Of a DNA stretch of 64,000 nucleotides, positions 23,115-35,002 are shown piece after piece (positions within the stretch are counted from its first letter, which is position 1; each line of letters opens with the position of its first letter). The position numbers were made by a program, and so were the translations under genes. The notes beneath the pieces were generated by a model. The model was not told the origin of the DNA, did not search any database, and worked only from the letters and a program-made list of their open reading frames with translations. Location: the NCBI GenBank assembly GCA_003988855.1, contig QYAI01000083.1:57481-121480 (forward strand), written 5' to 3'. The DNA is from Arachnopeziza araneosa (taxonomy: Eukaryota; Ascomycota; Leotiomycetes; Helotiales; Arachnopezizaceae).

Positions 23115-24313
23115 ATGTCTGCCATGGATATGTTCTGGGCGGCTCCGCCGATCTCAAGGTATGCTTCTTATGCTCAACTTCTAATACTTGTGCTGATACT
23201 GATCTAGAGCAGGACTCTTGCCGCATCAGCCTTCTTCTTGTCCATCGCAGTCTATACAGGAATGTTGTCGGGTTACTGGGTGATATTCCACCTGGATTAC
23301 ATGTGGAAGCTACCACCTCAGCTATGGAGACTGGTAACGTCTTTCCTGATAACAGGCAAGGACCTGTCAATCATTTTTGACACATATTTCTGTAGGGAGT
23401 TCTCCTCTGAGGCTATATCAGACCTTGCTAACTGGATGCAGTGTATACTTATGGAAGCAAACTCGAGACTGCCTCTCCTAGATTCTCTCAACCTGGAGAC
23501 TTCTTCACATACCTCCTATTTGTTTGCACTACAATACTCGTAAGCTCGCGTACTTTCCTTTCCGTGCTTTCCCTTCACCTCATATTATCTGCCCGCGTAG
23601 TGCTATTCTTCCAACTATTGCGGTTCCTGGAAATGAGGAAGATTACCCCTGCACTTCAACTGACCCGTCATTCGCAATCAATCCAAAGGGTCAGTCTGCG
23701 GTGTAGGCATGGTGGGATGTTCCTTTGAGAAAACTCGTGTCGATTCCTCTACTTCACTCGGGTGGTTGTGACTCCCTACATCTCTATGATCAATCAATTG
23801 TTATAATAAGAGCTAAAGTGGTTTTGATGATCAAGTACTAATAAACCTCAGGGTCTCAATGTCCTGGTTACTGGAGGGGTCGTATTCACGTCCGCTCTTG
23901 TACTTGCGTTTGCCTACACATCTACACAAGACGAAAGGGGGCAGAAAGCAACATTCTTCATAGTTACCGTACCAGCGCCTTGGATACCATACGCGATGCT
24001 CCTCATGACCTTCATCATGGCGGGTCCAGCCCAGGCTAAGATACAAGGGACAGGTCTAATCGCAGCGCATCTACATGATTTCTTGACGCGATTGTGGCCA
24101 ACGTTCGGCGGAGGCCGAAATCTAGCCCCAACACCCGCATTTATTAGGAGACTGTGGGAGAAGAAACAGGCTACTGTCAACCATCGGCCTTATGGTACAG
24201 CTATCAGGCCGGGGGCACAGCAGGATAGTGGAACATCCTCGGGGTCGTCGGGAGGCGTGCTACCAGAGTCTTGGCGTAATCGGGGTTCAGGCCATAGGCT
24301 TGGGGGTAGTTAA
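23115..24313 (+). CDS. Derlin (Der1-like ER membrane protein)
   Basis: Derlins are rhomboid-fold pseudoproteases of the ER membrane that help retrotranslocate misfolded proteins for ER-associated degradation. Four exons (23115-23158, 23213-23391, 23442-23539, 23852-24313) give 260 residues. Seen: the N-terminal FWAAPPISRTL; several hydrophobic helices; LWRLVTSFL; the TYFLYTYGSKLE segment completed exactly across intron 2; FAYTSTQDERGQKATFF; and LTRLWPTFGGGRN near the end, followed by a polar tail. The third intron is 312 nt, much longer than the others in this window; the family alignment runs directly from TTIL to GLNVLVTGG across it. The acceptor has a strong upstream ACTAAT branch site. 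Confidence 0.92.
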
Positions 24314-24552
24314 ATCTAGTTTAGAACCGTAAAATATGATCAAGCCAAACTGCCTCGGAATTATTTGTGACCATCGTAGCAATTAAGCATGCAGCTCCCG
24401 ACAACGCCAGTAAATACACAAGCCAATCACAAAGGTCCTAACTTACAAGTTAATCTGGGGTAGTCCGCTTACTAATGTTCGCAGTGGATCATCCCTTCTC
24501 GACAACAACACCACTTCCCTCGATACTCTAGGGCGGAGGCATCTTGAACAAT

Positions 24553-26660
24553 ATGAGCTGTGCTCGCCTCAGCCTTGCCTCTAGCCGTGGTGCTTTTCAC
24601 CCATTGACTCATGCGAGCGCTGCCAGGTCCTGGAGCAACAGCCGTTATAGCCGTCATGTGATAATATGGACTCGATCGCTGTCAACCCGGGTGACTGCAG
24701 CTCCAGCTGTAAAAGCACCACCACTCATTTACGTCCTCGGTTCTGGAAATGACGCTAGGTTCTTTGCTACAGCAATTGATGTGGGCCCAGCGCAAGGGCT
24801 CTGTAGGCTGCTGATGGACAGCGAGAGGCGATTTCAGGACTTTTTTGACGCAGGGGCTAAGATCGAAGTCCAACAAGAAGATGGCCAAACGGTCACAACC
24901 TCATTTGTCGGCGCAGAATTAATCAAGCCTTTTGGGAAAGATCCGGATTCATATCGACCGCCTTTAAATTCTATGGTTCTGCCTCGATACTCTCCAAACC
25001 CCAATCTCCAACATACACCAAACCCCAGTCGCGACGAAGAGAAGCTTTACTTCAGACGTGGCATGAAAGATGTTGGACGGCCTGTTAAATTTCATGGCGA
25101 TTCCTTGACTTTAAGCTATGGCGAGGAGCAACGCATGGAAATCGGTAGTAGCGCATCAGTCTCGCAAACCGAAGTAGACGACCTCCGAAGCTTGGCAAAG
25201 GAACAAAACGGAGGTCATTCACTTCAGTTCTCTGAGGCTGATCTCGAAAAATTCGACAAGATAGACCTTGAGTTAACGTCAGGTCCGATTGAAAAGTCAG
25301 ATGAGCCTATCGAGTACCTAATTGCATCACTACCTTCCGATCTCGTCTTTGAAAAGATCAAGGAACTTCAGCACCGCCTTTCACGTAACTCAACAATTCT
25401 TATTCTATTGCGAGGCGGTGGCTTGATTGACAAAATCAACCAAGAGCTCTTTCCAGACCCAGCGACACGACCAACTTATATTCCTGCAATCGCTGTTCAT
25501 CCGCTCTGGTCAACATCACATAGATACTTCGGTCTCAACTCAACAGGGGAGGAGATTGAAGAGGGGTTACTGAACGATGTTGGAACAGCTTCTTCACGTC
25601 ACTCGTTTACTGTAAATCACCTCCTTGGGAGACTTTTGATGAGCGAAGCAATAAATTTCGCGGAAGAGTCTTCGGCAGACCGCCTCTGGCGTAGACGCCA
25701 TTCCGAATATCTAGTTAAAGCACTTAAAGGATCGCCTCTTGCTGGAGTTGAGCTTATTCCGCAAAATCTCCTACGAAATACACAAGTCAAGGCTCTTGTT
25801 GTGCAGGCAGTCGTTCATTCTCTCAGTATCAAGTATGGCTGCTGCCACGGCGGTATTCTTTTACATAAGGAACGTTGGAAAGAAGTGGAAGATTTGTGTA
25901 GAGAAGCAGGCCAAGTTTTCCAGTTTGAGAATCCTTATACCTTTTCCGCGAAAGACTTTGAGGATCGAGTAGTGAAGTATATACGTGCAGGCATTTACAG
26001 CGTCAGCCGATCATTTACAAACGCAGTCCGAGGACGCAACCCAGGTACGGAGGTAAGTGCAGTTCATTTTACTCTTTCCGAGACAGATGTAATGTTATCG
26101 GGTTGAACCAAGACTTTACTATCTGAAGATCTAGTCTAAACGGCCAACTGACTTTGATATAGTGGTTCAATAGTTTTATTGCAAAGTTAGGCAGAGAACG
26201 CGGGATCACATGTATTGCACATGAACGCTTGGCAGCTTTTTTAAACGAGTTTGCTGAAGCAAGGTGGATCCGAGTTATAGAAGAACGAGAAGCGCGACTC
26301 AGCGAGGCCAACCAACGCCGTGTTACCGATCTGCGACAAAAATTATTAAATGAACGAGGAGCGACGCCGGCCGGTGCGCAAAGGAGACGTCTCGAGAATC
26401 TACTAGATCAACTTGAACGTCATGGCGAGCAGGGCGATGGGAAATCTAAAGCGAACGGCCCGCAATCTACACAAGTTGGCAAGAATGTTAATTCGATTCC
26501 TTCGAGGCCTGGTGAGATTCGGCTTGTGTTGGACAATTCCACGAAACAACCTGCACAGGCCAGTAGGAATAAATATTCGGTTGCGTCAAGGCCTGGCGAA
26601 ATCCGACTTGTATTGAACGATCCCGTGCAAACGGACGCACCGAGTCAAGGCTCTCCTTAG
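24553..26660 (+). CDS. Mitochondrial ketopantoate-reductase-like protein, probably non-enzymatic
   Basis: Two exons (24553-26052 and 26163-26660) give 665 residues. The N-terminus is basic and Ser/Arg-rich, as in mitochondrial targeting sequences. Next comes a Rossmann-type start (LIYVLGSGNDARFFA) like the GxGxxG of 2-dehydropantoate 2-reductases. The C-terminal half follows that family's ApbA_C pattern, including GTEWFNSFIAKLGRERGI. At the family's catalytic KxxxNxxxN helix this protein has Lys413, Gln418 and His422, so both expected Asn residues are changed. The protein is also about twice the usual length. The C-terminus carries two copies of an SRPGEIRLVL motif 27 residues apart. I infer a mitochondrial regulatory or structural role rather than pantoate synthesis. 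Confidence 0.75.
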
Positions 26661-28165
26661 AAGAATCTCACTTTCAACCAGATGATTGGTCAACACGTTA
26701 AAAGCCACATTCGAGATTGAGGTAGCAGCCTGGCCGCAAGCCGAATCTTGATGTCTACTGCAACCCTTGCAGGTTCAGAAGAATGAGAAAAAGGCAGGGA
26801 AGCAAGTGGGCTTGAATGATTGGACTTTATTGTATCTTTTGTATCATACACAAGACTTAGCTATGTATTTTAGAGCTCGATAGGTTCAGGGTGTTGAGCA
26901 TTTCCGAAGCAATTACAAGCTCACTTGTTATCTTATTGGCTAGAAGGTATTCATCCTGCAGCAGGAGAACAGCACCTGTACTTCACTACATGGTACTATC
27001 AGCCTGTCGTCTAAAGTTACCAACCTTGCCTATCCGAAACTGCATCTCACGTGACGGTGGCCAGCCCCTAACTAAATTCCGAAACATGGCTCAGCGCTAG
27101 CAAACGCCCAAGTTGACGCTCATCCACCACCTCTCGTTCTCGACCGTTGCACAGCAGTCAAGCGCAGCACAGCAAGTGGGTGCGAGTCACCACCGGGAAA
27201 TCGCCTGTCTAATCTTTCAGATTTCATGCATCGTGCTTGACAGAGCCCCAATCTCCGTTATTTATACATGACATCCTGACCGGCAAAGAACCGAAAATGG
27301 AACGAGGATGACAGCCGACATGAGATGATGCGAGAAATCTCCAAGAGACCTCACCCTTGGTAATCCTCCTCCTTCCCCTGTGGCTTGCCCGTACTGTGGA
27401 CTAGTATAGACAGTTGCCACTGTACTCATGAGCTTCGCAAAGGAGTCCATCCCATCGAGCCAGCGGCAGGAACAGCTGCCATTCGTCAGCTTGGCCGAAA
27501 TGTTTGGGCGCAAAATAAGGGTCGTTTGTTTCGTTTCATCGGAAGCCTTTTAACCCTGAGCTTATCACCAAACCACCAAACCCTTCCCACCAATTGCAGA
27601 CGCAAACAGTACGATGGAGGTTGCTCAATCCATGTACTGCGAGTTTCATGGTAATTGTGGTAACCCTAAATTCCACACCCTAGGACAACGCTTTTGCAGC
27701 TGCGCGCCCATTCCAAGGGTCTGCGACTGCGCTGAAGATATGTATAGAAGTGGGTAGCCCAGTATCTACCTATACCTTGGTCCTTACCTTTCTTTCTTTG
27801 CAACAGCACCGTCTGCAGGTTGTGGTGTACCCGTTGTCATTCTTTGCATCTTTCTTTCTTCCAGACACTCCTTTCTTAGACGAAAGTCTCCAACCACACT
27901 CTTTTGCTCGCCAATCGCGAAGGACTGTAGCAGTACTCAGCCGTTTAACTTTCAGAGAAACTTAGGTCACTGAAGCAGAATCAGACAGGAAAACCTTCGC
28001 TCAGAAGACCTTCCAGCAGACTCACTTTCCTTGATTGTCTCCGCGAGGCTCGAGTACTTGTACCGTCACCAGCAATCAAAAGTGTCCTCGCCTGCGGCTG
28101 GGAATATCTTCAAGCTCAAGATTTCTTAAATTTTAAGAAGGCCGGACCTTCTCCGAGCAATAAAA
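26661..28165. other. Intergenic, upstream of the GH5 gene
   Basis: 1.5 kb without a supported gene. The final 400 nt are CT-rich and probably the promoter and leader of the glucanase gene. Confidence 0.5.
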
Positions 28166-30007
28166 ATGTTCCCCGGAATGTGGAACTCTTTACCTGCGGC
28201 CTTGACGGCCATTGTCATTCTTTCACACTCAACATTTGCGCAACCACAGAAGAGGACAGTGACGATTTCGGCTTGTTCAACAACAACAAGTCCTAGTGCC
28301 TCAATCATTTCTAGCTTGAATCTGGGAAAAGTGGATGGTGTAGTGGAGTTTCCATCTCCTGTAGTCATTATGAGCACTGTCACAGTGGTTCCAATACCAG
28401 CCACCACCGCGGCTGGTGTGTTTCCTTCAATAGTTGCAAACGGAACTGGCATCTTCTATGCAGGCACTGCTAGTGGAAGTGGACATGCTCGACCAACTGG
28501 ATCGTTTCCTAGCAACGGAACTGGAAACAGAACGCACCACCATCATCACCATCCTCATGGTGACAACGCGACGGCAACTTCGTCAATTCCATTCTTCAGC
28601 CTTACAAACACAGATTATATCCCTATCCCCACTGCTGCAGCAACGTCAACCTCGATCGAAAGCCTTTCGAGCACATCTGCGGCCCCTCTTCCAACTGCTG
28701 CATCAACATCAACGTCAACTGAGACAACGTCCAGCCTTGGGTTATCAACAACATCCAGCTCCCAGCCAAGTTCAACAACGAGTAGCGCGACCCCTACAAC
28801 AACTGAAGATAGTAGCGTGCCTTTCCTTCGTGGCGTAAATCTTGGCGGTTGGCTCGTCCTGGAACAATGGATGAATACCGATATTTTCACTGGTGATTTC
28901 GCCAACGCTGTAGACCAATTTACATTTGACTCAATTTCTGGTGCTGAAGCTGTTCTGCAGAATCACTGGTCGACATTCTTCACTGAATCGGACATTCAAA
29001 CTCTTGCTGCCGCCGGCATCAATGCCTTGCGCATTCCCATCGGATATTGGGCTTATAACAATACCGGTACTCCGTACATCACAGGCGCTGACGCGTACTT
29101 AGAAACTGCAATTGGATGGGCTCGGAACTCGGGGATGAAAGTCTGGGTTGACTGCCACGGTTCTCCGGGATCGCAAAACGGTTTTGATAACTCTGGTCAC
29201 GCCGGCAACGTAGAATGGCAGCAAGATTCCAACCAGGCAGCATCAATCGCAGTCCTTAAAACTATGGCCCAGAAATACGGTGCTGAAGAGTATGCCGATG
29301 TAGTCGTTGGCCTAGAACTTGTTAACGAGCCGATCTCATATGGCAACAACGACTTCACAGTGACCAAAAAGTGGGCTCAACAAGCCTACCACGCTGTGAA
29401 AGCAGAAACTGCCAACGAAAAATTGATAGTAGTCATGCACGATGCTTTCCAAGGCCCATTAGATTGGACAGAGGTCGCACTGGATTTGCTTTCTGGAGAT
29501 TTTCAGACCTTCGGTGTTGACACCCACGCATACCAACTCTTCACCGACTCTGACAACGCTCTCACTCAATCTCAGCACGTCACTGAAGCCTGTGGCTGGG
29601 CAGCGAACCTCGCAGCGGCTAATCTCGTGATGCCTACTTATGTCGGTGAATGGACTGCCGCGATCAACATCTGCGTCAATCCCGACGGTTCTTCTAGTGC
29701 AGGTACATCCTGCACCACGGAAGGCTGTCAATGTCAAAGCGCGGATTTCGATGACTGGAATGAAAATTTGATTCAACAGACCAGGAAGTATGTTGAGGCA
29801 CAGCTGGATGTGTTTGAAAAGAGCACAAGCGGGTATTTCATGTGGGCCGCGAAGGCCCCTGGTGGATGGGGTTTCTTGAATGGGCTTGAAAATGGCGTCA
29901 TTCCAAATCCAGTAACCAGCAGAAAGTATCCGGGTCAGTGTGGGCTGTTGGGAAAGAAGAGGAGAGAAGTGAGAGGGATGTTGGGGGTTGCTGGGGAGGC
30001 GTGGTAG
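28166..30007 (+). CDS. Exo-beta-1,3-glucanase, GH5 subfamily 9-like
   Basis: This family hydrolyses terminal beta-1,3-linked glucose from fungal wall glucan. A single exon encodes 613 residues. Residues 1-27 or so form a signal peptide. Residues 28-215 are Ser/Thr/Ala-rich, with a natural run of six His at 124-129. The GH5 domain begins at FLRGVNLGGWLVLEQWM, with GINALRIPIGYWA and VWVDCHGSPGSQNGFDNSG following. The acid/base is Glu388 in LVNEP and the nucleophile Glu495 in VGEWTAA; the end has GYFMWAAKAPGGWGF. There is no obvious GPI signal or transmembrane segment at the C-terminus, so the product is probably secreted and heavily O-glycosylated in its N-terminal part. The CT-rich leader directly upstream fits a well-transcribed gene. 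Confidence 0.94.
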   Translation: MFPGMWNSLPAALTAIVILSHSTFAQPQKRTVTISACSTTTSPSASIISSLNLGKVDGVVEFPSPVVIMSTVTVVPIPATTAAGVFPSIVANGTGIFYAGTASGSGHARPTGSFPSNGTGNRTHHHHHHPHGDNATATSSIPFFSLTNTDYIPIPTAAATSTSIESLSSTSAAPLPTAASTSTSTETTSSLGLSTTSSSQPSSTTSSATPTTTEDSSVPFLRGVNLGGWLVLEQWMNTDIFTGDFANAVDQFTFDSISGAEAVLQNHWSTFFTESDIQTLAAAGINALRIPIGYWAYNNTGTPYITGADAYLETAIGWARNSGMKVWVDCHGSPGSQNGFDNSGHAGNVEWQQDSNQAASIAVLKTMAQKYGAEEYADVVVGLELVNEPISYGNNDFTVTKKWAQQAYHAVKAETANEKLIVVMHDAFQGPLDWTEVALDLLSGDFQTFGVDTHAYQLFTDSDNALTQSQHVTEACGWAANLAAANLVMPTYVGEWTAAINICVNPDGSSSAGTSCTTEGCQCQSADFDDWNENLIQQTRKYVEAQLDVFEKSTSGYFMWAAKAPGGWGFLNGLENGVIPNPVTSRKYPGQCGLLGKKRREVRGMLGVAGEAW

Positions 30008-30304
30008 TTGATACCCCTAGAACGTGTAGTGGGGACCGTCTTCGATTCTTGATATATACTATTTTTGTTTATAGATTTGGTGGAGCTTTATGAAATGATG
30101 AATATATATGGTTACTTGGCCGGCTCTTGGACTTTAGAAATTGCTTGTATCAATCAACGAAGCTACCCTTTACGCGTATTGCAATCTTCTCTTTTCATGC
30201 CGCCAAGGTCGTTGCCAAAGAGCAAGGATGGTCAATCGTCATTGGCTGAGAGCCATCTAGACCCGCTTAAACATCACTCGGCGATTGACGACTTCTCTCG
30301 AGCC

Positions 30305-30605
30305 ATGTCCATCATGAGCGCCTTCGTCACCGCTTTAGATGGGCTCTCAGCGTAAGTGGGAATCCGAAAGGGGCAATCTCAATCACGCGCTTGAAGCACC
30401 TATGAGATGAAGGTTCCTTCCTGCCAACCACTACCCAGCTTTGTCACTCAATTGAAAGAATACAATTGGTAGCGTCGTATTCGGTGCCGCCTTCCAGATT
30501 GGGGCTTTTGTGATCACAGTCTTTAACTTTGCTTTCAAACAAGACAACCTGGGGCATCCAAATTTGGCGCAGCCTCCTGGACATGAAGCATTACTGACAG
30601 CTTAA
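30305..30605 (+). CDS. Small (59-residue) single-pass membrane protein candidate
   Basis: Two short exons, 30305-30351 and 30473-30605, are joined by a GTAAGT...TAG intron (121 nt). They close in frame to give 59 residues. A central hydrophobic helix (VVFGAAFQIGAFVITVFNF) is followed by a polar Pro/His-containing tail. No family is recognised. It lies head to tail between the glucanase and the Zn2Cys6 regulator, with only 55 nt to the latter's start. Support comes from the consensus donor, the phase closure and the coherent helix; chance is not excluded. Confidence 0.45.
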
Positions 30606-30660
30606 TAATATACACCATCCCGCTATTCCTTTGAAGTGAAAGAGACAACCAAAGCGGAAA

Positions 30661-32278
30661 ATGGATGCCGAAGAGAAGAAGAAAGTAGGGATGGGAAGAG
30701 GAAACCCTAAATCACGGAACGGGTGTCAAACTTGCAAGTAGGTTACCTGGGTGATCCAATGGCCAATATTGATTCAGCTATAGAATACGCAAGGTCAAGT
30801 GTGATGAGATCAAACCTGCGTGCCGTAGGTGTAAGAAAGAGGGATACCCTTGTGACGGCTACTCGATACTCCTACCTAGAAAGAATGCTGCCAAACGTCA
30901 CTCGCCATCTGTGCCGGTCGCACTGTTGAAGCATTCACCCAACATCCAACCTCTCATCTACCAGCCCACTACTCGCCGCTTCAATAGCGAAAGCGAGTGT
31001 TCTTACTACCGCCATTTTTGTGATCGCGTATCAAACTCACTCAGCTTTGATCCGAGTCTCTGGGACAGCTTAGTCCTGCAAGCTTGTGAGCGAGATGCGT
31101 CAATCCGGCATGCAGTCGTTGCTCTTGGGGCCTTCAAGCTTACGTCAGAGACAACGTCTCATCTCGAAGTTCGACAAGCCAAGGCCCATAATTACTCTGC
31201 TCTTCAACATTACAATAGAGCAATAAAGTTGATGAGAAAAACCGCAATGAGCGGGAACCAAGATGTGAATCTCGCACTTATTTCTTGCATCCTGATTTGT
31301 TGCTTCGAGCAAGGCCAAGGACATCATGAGTCGGCTCTTAGGCAGATTTCTATTGGACTTGATCTGATGGATGGTCATATGGCAAAAAATGACAAGGCTA
31401 AAATACAGCTGCCAGCCATCGAGGAGAAACTGTTCTACGCCTTCGAAAGACTCGATGTTAATTCCGTCTGCTTTATCGACCCACGATTTTGGAAACGACA
31501 TAAAATCTTGCAAAAGATTTCCTCCGTCGACGTTAGAATAATACCTTTCCAATCTCCAAATCTCTCAGAAGCAAAACGATATTACAATCTCATGTCCCGG
31601 CGAACCATGGAGCTGTTATCAGAATCCCGAGTTGGACCTGACCGCAAAGAAGAGATAAGCCAGTGTCTCTCCAAGTTGCAAATATGGCATGAAGGTTTCC
31701 TCCCTCTCTTTGATGCCGCCCGCTCTCACAAACTCCATTCCGACTATCTTCTCGCCACCCTCCTCGAACTCAATTACACCCTAATCAAGCTTACCACATC
31801 GATGGATCGAACAAATAGTCTCCAACACAGTAAAAGTGCCATTCCAGCTCTAAGCAGTCTCATCTCATTAATAGAAGATATCCTTGTACACCCGAGTATG
31901 TCCGAGAACACAGGTGCATTTACACTAGAGATTCAAGTCACCACACCCCTCAACTTCGTCGCCTGGGTATGTCCCGACCGCATCCTAAGACGAAAAGCAA
32001 TATCGTTATTGATTGATTATCCGAGAAAAGAGGCTCTCTGGGATAGTCGAATCGTAGGCAAAGTAATGAATTGCATTATGCAACAGGAAGAGATGAACGT
32101 GGAAGGTGAACTAGATGATTATTTCCCTGGTGATATGAAGTGTGCTGGAACGGATGTCTTTGACTATGATGTCGTAGGTAGACAGATGAGGATTCGATGT
32201 TTACTACCAAAGAGAATGGGCGATGGCGAGAGGACCTTTGAATGGGTTCCGAAGGAAGGAAGTTTGGTTACTTGGTAA
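30661..32278 (+). CDS. Zn2Cys6 (Gal4-type) transcription factor
   Basis: Two exons, 30661-30737 and 30784-32278, flank a 46-nt intron that splits the zinc cluster and give 523 residues. The binuclear cluster is complete with standard spacing: Cys22, 25, 32, 39, 42 and 49 (start GCQTCKIRKVKCDE). The rest looks like the fungal-specific Fungal_trans_2 middle region, with YYRHFCDRVSNSLS, then LQACERDASIRHAVVALGA, and helical repeats to the C-terminus. Intron placement inside the cluster is common in this family. The target genes are unknown. Its neighbours are the small membrane protein candidate and the glucanase on the same strand, but there is no evidence that it controls them. Confidence 0.92.
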
Positions 32279-32910
32279 AAATTTGACCCTTTCCAGGTGT
32301 TAAGAAATATTTTACTCTGTTCTAGACTAGTATCTTAGCCAGATCAGAGGTGCTGTTACCATCAGTCTAACTTATTGTACATATTTGACATATATAATCA
32401 TCTTTGAATTTCCTATGAAATCTCGTAACGTATCACAGTTGACACATTCAAATTCTTTAAGGGTTAGAGGATGTTTAAACAGGAAGCTAAGCGTTGGAAT
32501 CGGTATGATCTTCTCCAACGCCTAAATTTCCTCTTCTCTCTCAGCTAAGCGACATTCTAACATGATATTCTAGCGACTAAAAACAAAACCACAAGCAGCT
32601 TCATACAATATGCATTATTTTTCTCTTTCGCATTTATATCTCCAGATTCATTATTTACAATCTACTCACAAGCAGTTGCTGTGATCTAGCTCTTTCTGGC
32701 AGTAAAATTATGTTTATTTGATAACAGCCTCCCCGTTTTTTCTAATCTAATTCTATTGTAGTCACCGATTTCAATCTGCACATGTGAAAAACTATTGGGT
32801 ATTCTAGGTATACTTCAAGCATCTGGATCGCACACGCATCATCTTGATCAACAGTGGAGAAGTACCCATTTCCGCCCGCGCGTACCTCATCCGTAGCATC
32901 TTCCTTGATC
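32279..32910. other. Intergenic between convergent genes
   Basis: AT-rich DNA that should hold the 3' UTRs of the Zn2Cys6 gene and of the membrane protein gene on the other strand. No gene seen. Confidence 0.5.
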
Positions 32911-34263
32911 CTAGATGAGATTCTTCCCATGTCTGCTCTTCTCGAGTTCTCTCAGGGCACGTTCCGCAATGGGGTCACGGCCCTCTAATCTTGCTGCCGC
33001 TTCTGCTCTGCCCTGCCGTGCGTAGGCATCGCCACTCTCATGGTATTGCGGCGTGCCTCTATCCGTGCTGTCGATGGCGTTGTTGCTGAAGTACTCAGTT
33101 CCCGGTATCGTGTTTCGATCGTAGTTGCTCGTGACGGAGTTTCTGGTGTCGTCAACCCATACCGATTCACCCCTTTCCGTCCTCTCTGCTTTCTTGATAT
33201 TCAGAGGTGCTGGACTTAGGCTCGGTGGTGGTGGGATGGGTGGGACATGCTTTCCCGCCTCCAGGCTCCTCCTGCTGTATGGACCAAATTCAGTGGTGTC
33301 CGATGTCATGCCATATGATGCTGGGTTGTGAGGTTCGAGTTTGATATTGTAGAACTCGTCTGCAGATACCGTCACACCTGACATTCGCCGAGCCGTAGGT
33401 GGTGGTTGCAGTGAAGGGCTTTGCCGCTTGGTCGTAAGTGGATAAGTCGAGCCCATGGTGTCTGTTGTTGGGTTATACACATAAGTCTTCTTGTCTCCCG
33501 TTACGCCGCTGAACCCATCTCCTCCGTCCTTATCCGCGAGGTTAGTGGCCTCGAGTTGCATGTCATTGCCGTCTCCATGTCCTTTCTTAGATTTCCTAAA
33601 GTACGAAAATCCGTGTTTACGTTTGTACCTTCGATTGCACCAACAGCATAGTCCAAAAGCTGTTAGCATTAATACAGCGGCTGCGACTGCACCGGCGATA
33701 ATCCCAATCGATGGACCGCTTGTGCCAGAAACACTAGCAGTTGTTGGTTTTGGGGCCACAGAGGTGGCTGATGGGCTAGAGGAGATTGAAGTGGAAAGTG
33801 TGGTAGTTGCTAAAGAGTCAATAGAGCTAATGGTAGGCTGTGGAGACGAGATAAAACTAGATACCGGTTGGGAAGTTGGTGGAGGAGGTGGAGTAAACAC
33901 AGATACAGTGTTTGAGGGGGAGACTGAATTGGAGGAACCAGGATCCGACTGAAGCAAAATCCTAAAGAAGTCTTTAAAAATATCCTGAAACTACTACATT
34001 AATACAAAATCCTTTACTTACTGGGAACTTGTTGCGTACGGCGTGGGGGTTAGATAGAATGTGGTTGTACTTCCATAAGTGGATGTGTAACCGTTTGCTT
34101 CAAGTAGCCACGCGGTGGAAGATGTAGTTAACGTCGGAGATGGAGTGAACGTTATTCTGGACCAGACGTAGAGGCTACTTGTATCGATGGTAAGATCTAG
34201 GCAAGTGACAAGGTGGAGGGAGGTGGCAAGGAGGAAGAGACTCTTCACAACATGAAAGGCCAT
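32911..34263 (-). CDS. Secreted Ser/Thr-rich single-pass membrane protein (Skg6/Mid2-like layout)
   Basis: Two exons, 34263-34022 and 33961-32911, with a 60-nt intron, give 430 residues. Seen: a signal peptide (MAFHVVKSLFLLA start); a short ectodomain with few Cys; a Ser/Thr/Pro-rich stalk likely to be O-mannosylated; and a transmembrane helix, IGIIAGAVAAAVLMLTAFGL, bounded by CCWCNRRYKRKHG. The cytoplasmic tail of about 230 residues is polar, with a proline run (PPIPPPPSLSPAP) and a charged helix near the C-terminus. This is the usual layout of fungal surface sensors or polarity proteins; no specific family is claimed. It is unrelated in sequence to the two paralogues at 7-13 kb. Confidence 0.8.
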
Positions 34264-35002
34264 GGTAGATGATTTTAAAGTTCGCAGCGGCTTTCCAGGG
34301 CTGGATACTGAATTTAGGTTGTGAAATCAAACAGCGAGAATTTAGAAGAGTAGAGTTGAGTACTGAGAGATCTACTGCATATGAATATGAGGATCCATCA
34401 TGAATGGAACTGCGGAGCACGGCGTGATTCGAATTTGAGCGAGTGCATGTGATTCAAGTGTTGAGATTGAGTTCTACACCGTAGAGAAATTCAACTTTCA
34501 TGGTGTTGTGAATCACACAACAGTGAGAGTTTTGGAAATTAATGAGGGACGGATAATGGTAGTAGTCGCTGCAGCAAATATCTCAAATATATTAATCAGT
34601 GTGAGCAGAGCAGTATTCCGAAAAGAACTGATGGTCTCGGCTCTCTGTAAGCCACAATTTTTGCCATAACTCAAGAAACCAAAAAATGTTGGCGTCTTAC
34701 CTGAGACTGTGCTATCTGTGCTAAAGATAAGTAGGTTTTAACTCACGATGTATCCTGGACATGTAGTAGCCACAAAACAATTCTTATAAACCTTATGATG
34801 CTTTATGTTCAAAAAGAACTATGCTGTTAATCGATGACTGAAATATTCCAGTAATTTTTCATCGTTATTCCTGCTGGAGACCAACAACGCTATAGCTAGA
34901 ATTAAGTCACCCTTTTAGAGATTCTGGCCAACGAGATTTCTACATTTTATTCCTTACTTTACAAATTTGAATCCATACACTGTACAATTTGTATCCTTAA
35001 GT
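34264..35002. other. Intergenic, promoter of the membrane protein gene and 3' side of NDUFAF7
   Basis: A 740-nt spacer without open frames of note. The part next to 34264 is the promoter of the minus-strand membrane protein gene. Confidence 0.5.
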
